A DNA stretch of 64,000 nucleotides from assembly GCA_918807975.1 (NCBI GenBank), contig OU964926.1, positions 25,551,996 through 25,615,995 of the forward strand, given 5' to 3'. Positions within the stretch are counted from its first letter, which is position 1. Each line of letters opens with the position of its first letter. This stretch comes from Aplidium turbinatum. Its lineage: Eukaryota > Chordata > Ascidiacea > Aplousobranchia > Polyclinidae. Positions 54,772-64,000 of the stretch are shown here, in pieces. The position numbers and the translations under genes were made by a program. The notes under the pieces are model-generated. The model was given only the letters and a program-made list of their open reading frames with translations. It made no database searches and was not told where the DNA came from.

Positions 54772-57700
54772 GTATGCTATTGTGACGTTGTAGTGTATTA
54801 TGACCTTCCAGGGGTCAAGCAGAAGAACAATTGGGTAGCAAACTGCCTCACAAGGTTACAGTAGATTTTAACCAAGTCCAATTTTTGTATTCTGATTGAC
54901 AAATACGATATGCACAAAAAATGTGATTATCACTGCAAACAATCTTTTAGATATTTTTGTTTTATCCATGCAAGGAAGTCAATATTCGTATCCATATGCA
55001 AGCACGTCATTAAGTGTCTTGTCACACAAAACTGGGTTCTCTAGGTACACTACATGTTAATCCAGTGCCCTTTCAGGCGTTGTCCGCGTTGAGTAAAGCA
55101 AGTTTCAACTATTACTATAGCCTACCTTAAATTATTTAATATTAGCGTACCATATATCTTCAAAACAAATTATCTGCAAGGAATTTTAAGGCAAAATATT
55201 TGGAAAAGTTACAAAAGTTTGTTGTGTTTGAATAAAAAAAAAGCTATGCTTTCTATTCTGTCCAATTTAAATTTATTGTGACCACATAGACTATGTCAGG
55301 GGTCACCAACCTTTTTTGCATGCGGGCTACTTTAGCACTAAGGAGAGCGGTGGCGGGCCGCACTAATAAAATATTAGGTAGGTTGACTCTTATGCTAGAA
55401 AAGAACACATTTCGTACCTAGTATCCAGCGTTACATGTTGTTAATATTTATGTTAGAATACCGCAGCAACAAAATTAGTCGAACAACGCTACTGCCAAGC
55501 CAAGCTCTTTCAACAATACTTTTGACTTCTTTGACAATGTCTAATAAACGATGCCACTTGTTTTGCGCACTTGTAGCGAGGCGAGCGGTTTCATCAGAAT
55601 ATTCATCGCCAAGCAAGAGTGGTGTCGTCACTTCGCTTCACTAAAGATATCTTGCAATTAACAGTTTCAGTAAACAAGGAAATGTTTGACACATTGCATT
55701 ACAGGCAAATCATAGGCTATATCACATATCAGTGAAAAACATATGAAAAACAAATGTAAACATATCAGTGAAAAATAGGCTTCAATAACAGGGAGAAAGA
55801 AACCAGCCACCATGAAACAAACGCTTGTGGAAATCACCGAAAAAGCGTTTCTATCGTAACTCATAAACAGTGTTCTTTCTAAAAAAGCAACGAATTAGTT
55901 TTTTATCCTTTTTGTGAGAGTCTCTAAAACCGTTTTTCTTTGATTAATTATTAGGCAACTGTCACTTGTGGTGCTTATCAGCATGGCAAGAATTGTTGAC
56001 AACATTTTGCAGTAGCCTACTAAGCTAAATATTTTCGTATTATTACAACCAGAAAAAGTTTTTAAATTTATATACAATATTTTGCCAATTTATTATAAAT
56101 TGAGTTGGCACACCGGCCTATTTTGCTAACAAAAACTCGCATTGGCCTAAAGTGAACACTGCTCATGAAACACAATAACAGAGAAACGCACACTAGTGTT
56201 TGCATGAAATTTGCAAACTTAAAATAAACTGTAACGCTTCTGAGTTGGGGTGTAACGCTGCTGGATTGGAGAAGGAAGGCTTCTGGGTTGAGGGGTAGAC
56301 GTTGCTGGGTTGTAGGACTTGAAAGCAACACTAGATTTGAGAATTCATCTTTATTGCGGCAATCGTTGCAGCGATCAGAGCGGATTCAGAAACGTCACTG
56401 ACTTCCCGTGGCGAGAGCGTAGATCGAAAAGGGAAGATTCATACCTAGTCTCTTAATTTATATGCGAAACAATATTCATCCGCGGGTTGCAAGGCGCAAA
56501 GCTAATTAAATAATAATTGAAACTTGAAAGGGCTAAACAATTGAATTATGAGAGCGTTGGACTGCACTGCAGAATAATGGCTGGTGACGAATGAATAATG
56601 GCTGGTGACGAATACGAGACAGCAGTCGGTACAAAACAACCCTAAGCTCACAGACAATTTCGAAATTCGAAAACAGACGTTTTAATCAACCACTGGGACA
56701 GTGTGGTGGACATCGCATTGGAATAACTTTAAGCGACCCCCACCTAGAACTACCATCTGATTGGTCGGTCGGTGGAATCATATGCAAAGCGAAAATATGC
56801 TTCCCGGAAAGTATTTTTTGCCTTCATGCTTTTAACTCCTCAAGAAAAGTACTTTTGGTTATACTTGTGCGCTGATACCTTCCGCGGGCCGCATGCGGCC
56901 CGCCAGTTGGTGACCCCTGGACTATGTTATGCTTCGCTTTTAATAGCAATCCCGCGTGATTTTATTATTACTTCAATTTTTAATTTATTGGAGATGTTCG
57001 AAGTTGCATTGGAACTCACAAGTTATCATGTGAAGAACCTTACCTCAGTCGATTGCTTCATGTGCAAGAGGAGTGCAAGAAGAAACCTTCACAAAACTAC
57101 AGTTTGCATTCTCCTTATTATAAGTTCAGTGATGAATTGAAACTGATCATGTGCACAACCCCTAAAGTAAGTTTGTAACTCTTTTAATGTAGCCTACATA
57201 AACAGCAGCCTATAGAATTTGTTCAATCTGTTATTTTGCACGTTTGCTGCAGTTTTACAGGCCCCAGTCTCCAAAATAAAGCCCATGTTTTGCAGCAGAG
57301 GCTATATTCCGGTTTATTTAATTTAAAACGAACTCAGGTAAACCATTGCAACAAATCACTTTTCTAGCCAGGTAATTCTTAACGCTTTCATTCCGCTATT
57401 CCTGAAGTTTCTGTTTGTCTACGTCCATACAAAGAAAGAATATGATGAAAGAGCATTTGGAATACCTGGTGGGAACCTCAAGACTTTTCACGTAACCGCG
57501 GGACTTCACAACGCCTAAGAATTACTGCTAAAGTCACAACCACACCTCGTCAAAGCCCTGACTTTACACATGCAAATCATATTCAATAACTTATAGGCCT
57601 AATGCTGAATTGTAACATTTGAAAACTCTTGAAATGTGTAATTAAACATGAAAGCATTTTCTTTAAAGCAAAATTAGTTGAATTAACAAAATTTTAATCC

Positions 57701-59318
57701 ATAAAAGTTGGAACAAAGCAACTTTAAAAAGTTTCAAAAACCTATTACAGAAGTCATAGTGACCTCTAGTGGTGAATACAATAGCGGAATTTGAAACCCG
57801 GAAGCAAAGTTTAACAACGTCATTATGAGCTTTGTGACTTAGTTGAGGTTACACATAAAATGGGTTTTGCATTTCGGGGCTACAATATAGGGTGACCATA
57901 TTGGTGATATTGTAGAGGGTGCCGGCTGCCAGACAAGCGCCTATTTGAATAAATTGCTATTTTGCTAAATCACAACTTTTTTAATTTATTTTGGCGATAA
58001 ATTAACCAAAGTTTACCATAATTGTTAGCGAATAATGTAAACTTTTGGTTGTACTCGCTATCAGTGCACTTCACATCGATGCGACATTCTCACGGATTGG
58101 CCGAACATTGTGACGTAGTTGAACGTTGAAACTGCTTGAACTTGTAACAGAATAGCGACATATAAAACAACAACAAGCGTAGATACTTTAAGTTCTATAG
58201 TTAAATCGCCTCTTGCACTACAATTTTGATAAACCTTTGGTTGGCAAGGCAAGCACGAAATATGTTTCGAAACGTAGTTTTCTTTTCAAGACCGGAAGCA
58301 CTGTCATGCAAAGAACAATTGTCCGGTTGGATTCTTCTTTTAAAGAATCAGAATCATTCAAAGAATCATTCAAAGACGATAAACCTTGTGGAGCAGTGGG
58401 AAATAAGTGCTTTACAGCGTAAGTTTACATGTGAATATGTTAATTAATGAACACGAAGCGGAAGGTATTGTAATGGCAGGAGACTGGAAATAAAAAGATT
58501 TTGAAGACCTGGACTTCTTAGGCTATACGACTTAATTAGCTACAGGTAAAATTTTGCAACTTTAAAAAATGCTGATTAAGATCTTATCAGGCGAGATTCA
58601 CACCGAACATGCAAAGCTGTGTTTAGCATGCAAAAACGTTGCACAAAACATAGCGCATGTTTGTTTCCTTTCACCATTCACACCAGAAATTGTATTTCTA
58701 GAGTTATGCGCCATTTTTTGTGCGACGTTTTTGTATGCTGAAGACAGTTTATATGTTTGGTGTGAATATTGCCATAGGTTTACAAATTTCTTATATAAGC
58801 AGCAGATTTAACTCTAATCTGGTGTATTATATTTTGAATTTCACTATATGCCTACTGTAAACTCACATATTATGTGGAATTTGTCTATCCTAAATGTGTT
58901 TCAGTTCGGGACCAGCTTAGATTTCATGTTAGACAAAATACTTAAGTTTGGATGGTAATTGAATAAACTAATCAACTTGAAGTCTTGCTAATTGCATTTC
59001 TGACACAATTTCAAATGACACTCTTCTAAGTGATACTTTATGTTTCAGACTTTCAGAAAAAGAATCTCGTTTGCGAGTCAATACTCACACTTCAATTTTG
59101 ACAACACGCCACCCGTTAGAAAGAGTGGTGTCAGCTTATATCAGCAAATTGACTATACATAATTTCACTTTTCAAGTTCGAATCAGCGGACCAGATCCGG
59201 AAAAGGCGTATTTTTCACTTGAACAAGTTAAAGTAAACAGATCATATTTTCTAAACATGATCGGAAAACGTGCAGCTCTCCAACAAGCAAGTCAATATCT
59301 GCACGGAGTAGGGAAAGG
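54564..59318 (+). CDS. Carbohydrate sulfotransferase gene 2, exons 1-4 (continues past window)
   Basis: Exons 54564-54771, 56994-57166, 58291-58418 and 59049-59318 keep the same phases as gene 1 (1, 0, 2, 2) and give 259 codons plus 2 nt. The anchor is at residues 12-26. The PAPS loop reads CTTPKTGSTVMQRTIV, the 3'-phosphate site TRHPLERVVSAYISKL. Exon 4 carries 26 extra residues (about TIHNFTFQVRISGPDPEK and beyond) before the shared GKRAALQQASQYLHGVG. The exons equivalent to 5 and 6 of gene 1 are not found by 64000 and should lie beyond it; gene 1 has an 8.2-kb intron here. It probably has a related but distinct sulfate acceptor. Tandem copy of gene 1. Confidence 0.85.
55297..56919. mobile_element. 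Non-autonomous hAT, copy 2, in gene 2 intron 1
   Basis: Ends CAGGGGTCACCAACC and inverted CCAGTTGGTGACCCCTG; perfect 8-bp TSD GACTATGT (55289-55296, 56920-56927). Inverted relative to copy 1 at 668. It lacks the U6 insert and has gained a solo LTR. Block A near 44865 shows the site without it. Confidence 0.93.
56230..56633 (-). mobile_element. Solo LTR fossil inside hAT copy 2
   Basis: About 404 bp absent from hAT copy 1. Ends are TGTAACGC and GGTACA in plus orientation, flanked by AAAC on both sides (4 bp visible). On the minus strand it has a CATATAAATTAAG TATA-like word and AATAAAGATG polyadenylation signal. No internal coding region; family not determined. It looks like a plain recombined LTR of moderate age. 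Confidence 0.72.
56994..57166 (+). CDS. Gene 2 exon 2
   Basis: 173 nt, same length and phases as gene 1. It encodes RSCIGTHKLSCEEPYLSRLL, then HVQEECKKKPSQNYSL and ELKLIMCTTPK. Acceptor TTTATTGGAG is weaker than usual; donor AAA/GTAAGT is strong. Confidence 0.85.
57170..57815 (+). repeat. Segmental duplication block B, intron 2 part
   Basis: Matches block A (45120-45320, 46410-46600, 48668-48945) in order, with none of block A's transposons. It gives empty sites for the hAT at 46598 and the insertion at 45323. Confidence 0.8.
58291..58418 (+). CDS. Gene 2 exon 3
   Basis: Acceptor TTTTCTTTTCAAG; donor GC/GTAAGT, phase 2. It encodes TGSTVMQRTIVRLDSSFKES, then ESFKDDKPCGAVGNKCFT. It is 12 nt longer than gene 1 through a small SFKE-type repeat (SESFKESFKDD). 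Confidence 0.85.
59049..59318 (+). CDS. Gene 2 exon 4 with 26-residue insert
   Basis: Acceptor TATGTTTCAG; donor GG/GTAAGT. It encodes LSEKESRLRVNTHTSILTTR, HPLERVVSAYISKL, the extra segment containing SGPDPEKAYFSLEQVKVN, then FLNMIGKRAALQQASQYLHG. Splice phases equal gene 1 exon 4. Confidence 0.92.
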
Positions 59319-59585
59319 GTAAGTTTTAGGATGAATCGTCATTTCTTTTTTGTTTGGACACGAAACAAAACAATCTTGCAGCGTTTCATATTTGATCTTG
59401 GCAGTTTCGCATATACTTGTAGAGTGGCTAGTTTTTGAACTTTTTTTTTAATTCTCTCGGGGTTGTGGGGGAAATGGTGCCAATGAGTGAGAAAAAACTC
59501 ATGACAAAATTTGAGATTCGTAGGCTAACAAATTGTCTTCAGCCTCCTCATGGGGCTCAAAAACACAACTTTTTCCAAAAATATA

Positions 59586-60939
59586 TGGGAAGGTGGGGTA
59601 AAGTGGAATACCTAAGGGTTAATTCAGTACAGTTCACTGATTTTGCCAAAAAATTTAACTTTTTTTATTTGAGCGTTAATTCTAACATATTTCGACAACT
59701 TTTAAAGTGCACTTTTGATGACTGCCAGCATTTTTATATAAATTTTTTTAATTTTAAAATTACCTCCAATAGTCCACTTTACCCCGCATATGTAGGGTAA
59801 ACTGGACCGTTGTAAGTTTTGAGCAAATTCCGTAATATTTTTCCACGCAATCAAATTATTTACAACTAGCATCATTAGCATTAGGGAAGACATTGTGAAA
59901 CTTCACAACTGCAGTTCATAAGTCCATTACGAATCAAACTTTGAAGAATTTTTTTAAAAACGGAGTTCACAGATAAAGTTGTCATCCTCTTCATTGCAAC
60001 CAGCGCAGGCTTCATGCGCCCACAGGATGTCCTTTGGTGATAACGAGGTATTCTGAAAAACAAGAATATAACTAAGTTAAGAACCAGCTCGTCTACTCGA
60101 TCATGATTGGTGGGATATTCCGCCCCGTAAGCTCAGTCGTTACGAGCCCGGCTCAAGATTACGCGGCGCTGGTTCGACTCTCGGGGTATGCGCTTGAGCA
60201 ACGCATTTCAGGAGTGCTCTCCATTTTGCGGCACTTAATGGATGCAATAATTTCAGGAAACAACACCTCAGCAATCGGAAACTTCACTCAGCCAATCTCG
60301 GTAACCGGCCCTGCGTGAAGAGCCTCTACAAGTATGCGAAACTACCAGGAATAGCCTATCAAGGCTTTGTCAGTCCGAGGATAAAGATTCAATAACCAAC
60401 CAACCATATCAGAACAACTATCCACTTGAGTGCTAATTAGGCCTACACAGCTGTTGTGTAAAATAAGCTACAAGATTATAAGTAACACAGCACCTAATTC
60501 GGTCAAGAAATCATAAACAAGAAAAATATTTATGACAGGGTAAAGTGGACCACCACTGGTCCACTTTACCCCATCTCTACATTACTACTAATTTAACTGT
60601 TGGCCAAATTTAAGCTAGTCAGCAGCAAGAGTGAATCTACGTAATGCGTACGTGATATAGTGAGGCTCATTTTTATCATTCAAAAAAACTTCTACCTTAT
60701 GTACATAAGATACAATTTAAGTTACCATACATACCTTTCAGTAGATCAGAGGGTGCAAAAAGTAATTTCCGTGCTTTTTTGTGTCTTATAAACCATGAAA
60801 CCTTGAATAATGGCGTGTGCAGCTACTTTTCGTCATGCTTTACTAAGCTTAATGGTATCCGCACAATAGTGAAACTTTAATAGCAAAAAAAGGCGGGGTT
60901 CCACTTTACCCCGTTGGTCCGCTTTACCCCACCTTCCCC
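59586..60939. mobile_element. Pogo-like MITE, TA target site, nested
   Basis: Ends TGGGAAGGTGGGGTAAAGTG and inverted CTTTACCCCACCTTCCCC beside TA (59584-59585, 60940-60941). The GGTAAA(G/C)TGGACC word recurs several times internally in both orientations. A SINE lies inside. Confidence 0.78.
60121..60406 (+). repeat. tRNA-SINE family A, best full-length copy
   Basis: Head with GTAAGCTCAGTCGTTACGAG and GCTGGTTCGACTCTCGGGG, body GGAAACTTCACTCAGCCAAT and tail AATAACCAACCAACC, about 286 bp. It is the innermost layer of the nest. Confidence 0.9.
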
Positions 60940-61323
60940 TATTTAGTTTGGGTAGATACAATATTGTTTAGATATATCTAATTAACCTAAGAAAAAAATT
61001 GGAGTCATTTAAACTATTCCTTGAGCTTCCTCACAGCTTCTGAAAATTTTCATTTTGCTGAAAATTTCGCATTTTTGTGGGTGATCACATAATTGCGTTA
61101 GACATTTTACCAGCTATAAAACGTCATTGCATTTCTCTTTATAGACCTACCCTGAGCTGTTGCGTCATTTTTTAATGAAATTGGGTTAATTTGGTAGGAA
61201 AAAGTGACGTCTTTTATTTGAATTTACGTCACTGACGAAGTCTGTAGTCATCACTCATTGGCACCATTTCCCCACTACACCGAGAGAATTCAAAAAAAAG
61301 TTCAAAAAACGAGCCATCCTTAA

Positions 61324-61420
61324 TTGTAGAGGCTTTGAACCACTGACGCAGACCCGGTCACCGAGATTAACGGAGTGAAGTTTCGGCTTGTTGTTGCCAG
61401 AGAATTATTCCATCCAATTG
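61324..61420 (-). repeat. tRNA-SINE family A, minus copy split by transposon
   Basis: Bases 59395-59424 and 61324-61420 are the 3' and middle parts of one minus-strand SINE, separated by the 59425-61323 transposon. Its head is missing where the next SINE begins. Confidence 0.8.
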
Positions 61421-61691
61421 GTTTGGAATCTTTATCCTCGGACTGACAATGACTTGATAGGTTATTCCTGGTAGTTTCGCATATCTGTAGAGGCTCTTGA
61501 CACAGGGTCGGTTACCGAGATTGACAGAATGAAGTTTTCCGATTGTTGTTGCCTGGGAATTATTCCATTCACTGCGTGCCGCTGAATGGAGAGCAGTCCT
61601 GAAAGGCGTTGCTCAAGCGCACACCCCGAGAGTCGAACCAGCGTCGCGTGATCTTGAGCCCGGCGCGTAACCACTGAGCCATCGGGGCGGA
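61421..61691 (-). repeat. tRNA-SINE family A, near full-length minus copy
   Basis: Reverse of the family consensus from tail (GGAATCTTTATCCTCGG) to B box (CCCGAGAGTCGAACCAGCG) and A box (CGTAACCACTGAGCC). Confidence 0.9.
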
Positions 61692-64000
61692 CAAATAAAA
61701 ATTGACAGCCTACCTTTCAAGTAGTCTAGGCAAGGCGAGTAGCCGAGCATGGTTTGTCTTTGTCTGAAAGACGGAAGTTAAGTTAATATGAAAGACGGAA
61801 GTTAATATGGCTACTTTAGTTTGTTTTTATTTCTGACCATCACAACGAAAAAAAACAATATAGGCCTATGACAAACCTAGTAGAGGTTCAGAAAAAAGTA
61901 GAAGCGACAAAACGCAGACGTTATAGCGTGCAAGCCGTGCATGATACCCAAGCAGGACAATCAGTTTAAAAAATGGCACGATTGCAACACCTTAATAATT
62001 TTTTTATAAATTTAGAAAAAAAAGGAGGGGAAAAAATGAACTTGTGAATTTTATTTTAAACAATTTATATTAAACAATTTATATGAGTGAAAAAATAAAC
62101 AAAACAAAAAACTAGACAAAAAGACAGTTGCTATGTTGATCGACCTTGGTGAGTTATCAAAAGTGTTGATGGTTTTGAGGAGAACACTCTTGATGCGTTA
62201 GCTCATCACGTAAAGCAAGGTAGGCAAAGAAAACCCCTGAAAGAAATGCTACCACGAGCAAAGTAGTCTAACTTAAGACAATGAAACTCTACCCCATGTA
62301 TGATAGAAACCAAAATATAGCCTAGTTGTTCCAGTGTAGCTCTTTAGGTCATTTTCGCGTTGTATCACGTCGCTTTCTCTCCTTGAGAACAGCTAATGTT
62401 TGCGGTTGTTGTAGAATGAGGCCACATTCTCTGCGGCGGTGGCATCGAAATCTACATGTAGTCTTGCGTCAGTTTTACGTTCCCCTTGTAGCCTATTATG
62501 CACCGCATCAATCAGACCATGTTGGAGCAGTGCACTTGTAATCAAGATGTGCGGCTGCCTTTAGTCTTGTAGTCATCGTATAGGAATTCCAATTTTCGTT
62601 CAGCTACCAGATGATTCTATGCCTAGTTTTGCTCAGTCGCAGAGTGGTCAACTTTTCCTATTTTGTATTCAGTTCGTTTTCTTTGAAGCGGTGCTATGTT
62701 TTACTTTCCTGCTCGAAGTTATAGGTCTGCCATTGAAATAAACTCGTGCGTGAAAATCTGAAAACCTCGTTCTCTCCGATCACCACTGTGCCCAGAGGTG
62801 TCGTTGTCGCATTGACGGCTACCATATAAGCGGATGACTTGGACTAAAACACACCACAAACGCTATACTAAGCATGATAATGTTGGCAGGTAGCCTACAC
62901 AGGGGCAGTGATGTACGCGCATACAAAAAATATTGACGCCGTCAGCGCAAACGTTCGAAAAACTATACGCCGCATGCGTCAACGCAACTTGTAAAAAAAG
63001 TTGGCGGCGTCAGCGTTAGCGCATACTCTAGCGCAAACTCATTTTGTTTGCTAGGTGCCAAACATTCACACGGTATAAACCACTTGAAACAACACACTTT
63101 TCAAGCCACTTCGCGATTTCTCGTTACAAGAAATTATCTTTTTGGCCGAAAGGCACATCTGGCATTAAAAATATAAGTTTTTGCCTTTCGAAGAAGAGAG
63201 CTTAAAATACTTTTCCATGATTGTAGGGCCATGGATTTGTATTATCATGCTCCATTTCACTTGGAGATTAGTATTACCATAAGTTATTCCCTGAATACAA
63301 TAGTGTAGTGTAAGAAACTGTACCGTATGCCTATCAAGAAAATTCTAGTATTATACTAACTGTCGCTCCTAGTAATATACTAACTGTCGCTCCCTAAAAA
63401 TCCATTATAAAAAACACTATTTTTAAAATGATTCCGTTTGAATAAGACTAATGTTGCTTGTAATGCCATAATTCTCTCAGTAAGCTCTATGCTTTTTTTG
63501 ATATGATTTTTAAAAAGTGGGTTAATGGAAGACAAAACTGCCAGACACAAGCAAGTTTAGATTCTGAACTGCACAACTCTTTGTTATTAGCATTCAGGGA
63601 TAGTTAGCATTACTAGTGTTATTAGCAGTAGGCTACTCAAAAGCCTCTCACAATTGGCCCCTGGATGCATGTTTTGCTAAACTGCTCATCAAGTTACAAA
63701 ACATATATAATTACATACTTACGCAACAGAATGTATAAATTGTCAAGTAAAAATTACCTTAGCTTGATAGCCTACTGTATGTAGGCCTACACATTACTAT
63801 GCTACATAGCCTACAACAAGAATGACCGGCAAAGGCAAAGTAATGTACTACATGTAACATACAGAGTACAACATCATGCAAGCAATCACTGTCGGAGACC
63901 AAATATTTGAGTTTGTTTAGATACATAGGCTGCACTGCTCATTGCCTGAGAAGTTTCTGATTTGCCCCAAAATGCAAGACTTAACTAATATAAATTAAAG
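61692..64000. other. Right-end non-coding DNA, probably gene 2 intron 4
   Basis: 61798-62000 is a diverged relative of 6645-6832 (shared TTTATTTCTGACCATCACA-like and GCAACACCTT words). 62924-63045 has CAGTGATGTACGCGC and GACGCCGTCAGCG words like the hAT at 27624. No sulfotransferase exon 5 or 6 equivalent and no other exon was recognised. Confidence 0.5.

Larger units (their letters stand above)
59425..61323. mobile_element. DNA transposon (8-bp TSD) in a SINE
   Basis: Inverted ends share TTTTTGAACTTTTTTTT, GAATTCTCTCGG and TGGGGAAATGGTGCCAATGA over roughly 75 bp (59425-59500, 61250-61323). TSD TTGTAGAG (59417-59424, 61324-61331) is perfect, and the SINE text continues across it. Ends do not start with CAG, so the superfamily (hAT, P or other) is open. 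Holds a pogo-like MITE. Confidence 0.75.

Noticed and set aside
58213-58290. Extending gene 2 exon 3 upstream to the earlier ATG
   Set aside because: The TTTTCTTTTCAAG acceptor at 58290 puts TGST directly after TTPK in the right phase; the upstream residues have no counterpart in gene 1.

Overview
The window looks like intron-rich, AT-rich genomic DNA from a marine invertebrate animal. An ascidian-like tunicate is my best guess, from the recurring TAGGCCTAC-type words, the repeat mix and the sulfotransferase type, but the species is not proven. There is no operon structure. Host coding content is low: two tandem, same-strand carbohydrate sulfotransferase genes plus one decayed duplicate exon. 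Almost everything else is transposable elements, many nested in each other and many with readable target-site duplications (TSDs).

Gene 1 (7834-39556, + strand) reads as six exons whose phases all match and give a 401-residue type II Golgi sulfotransferase of the CHST8-14 / HNK-1 sulfotransferase family. It has an N-terminal anchor, a PKVAST 5'-phosphosulfate loop, an SRHPLERVVSAY 3'-phosphate motif and a C-terminal DPHWKPQ...C..C signature. Gene 2 (54564-59318 and beyond, + strand) has the first four exons of a paralogue with the same intron phases; its last exons should lie past the right edge. A dead exon-2 copy (44942-45115) lies in a segmental duplication between them.

Layout: 1-7700 upstream DNA with a hAT element carrying a U6 retropseudogene, a broken Ty3/gypsy fossil, LINE and SINE pieces, and a 300-bp retro-inserted element with a hammerhead ribozyme. 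8060-21706 (intron 1) holds hAT elements and an APE-type LINE split by a 5.75-kb piggyBac at an exact TTAA. 22172-29072 (intron 3) holds LINE pieces, a long-TIR transposon of unclear family, a second hammerhead copy and pogo-like/hAT nests. 29265-37456 (intron 4) holds a hAT transposase remnant split by a SINE, a 4.2-kb hAT and two SINEs. 37598-39198 (intron 5) is mostly a large foldback. 39840-43266 is a nearly intact RTE-like LINE. 44560-51600 is the duplicated block with large hAT insertions. 51700-54350 has an LTR-like piece, an R2/NeSL-type LINE 3' end and a pair of hammerhead ribozymes exactly 250 bp apart. 59395-61691 is a four-level nest.

The most unusual content is the self-cleaving RNA: four hammerhead ribozymes with the expected core and pairing, in two unrelated element families. 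One is a retrozyme-like 250-bp unit bounded by two ribozymes; the other is a SINE-like element with a ribozyme near its 3' end. All assignments come from reading motifs and repeats by eye; no alignment or search was run.
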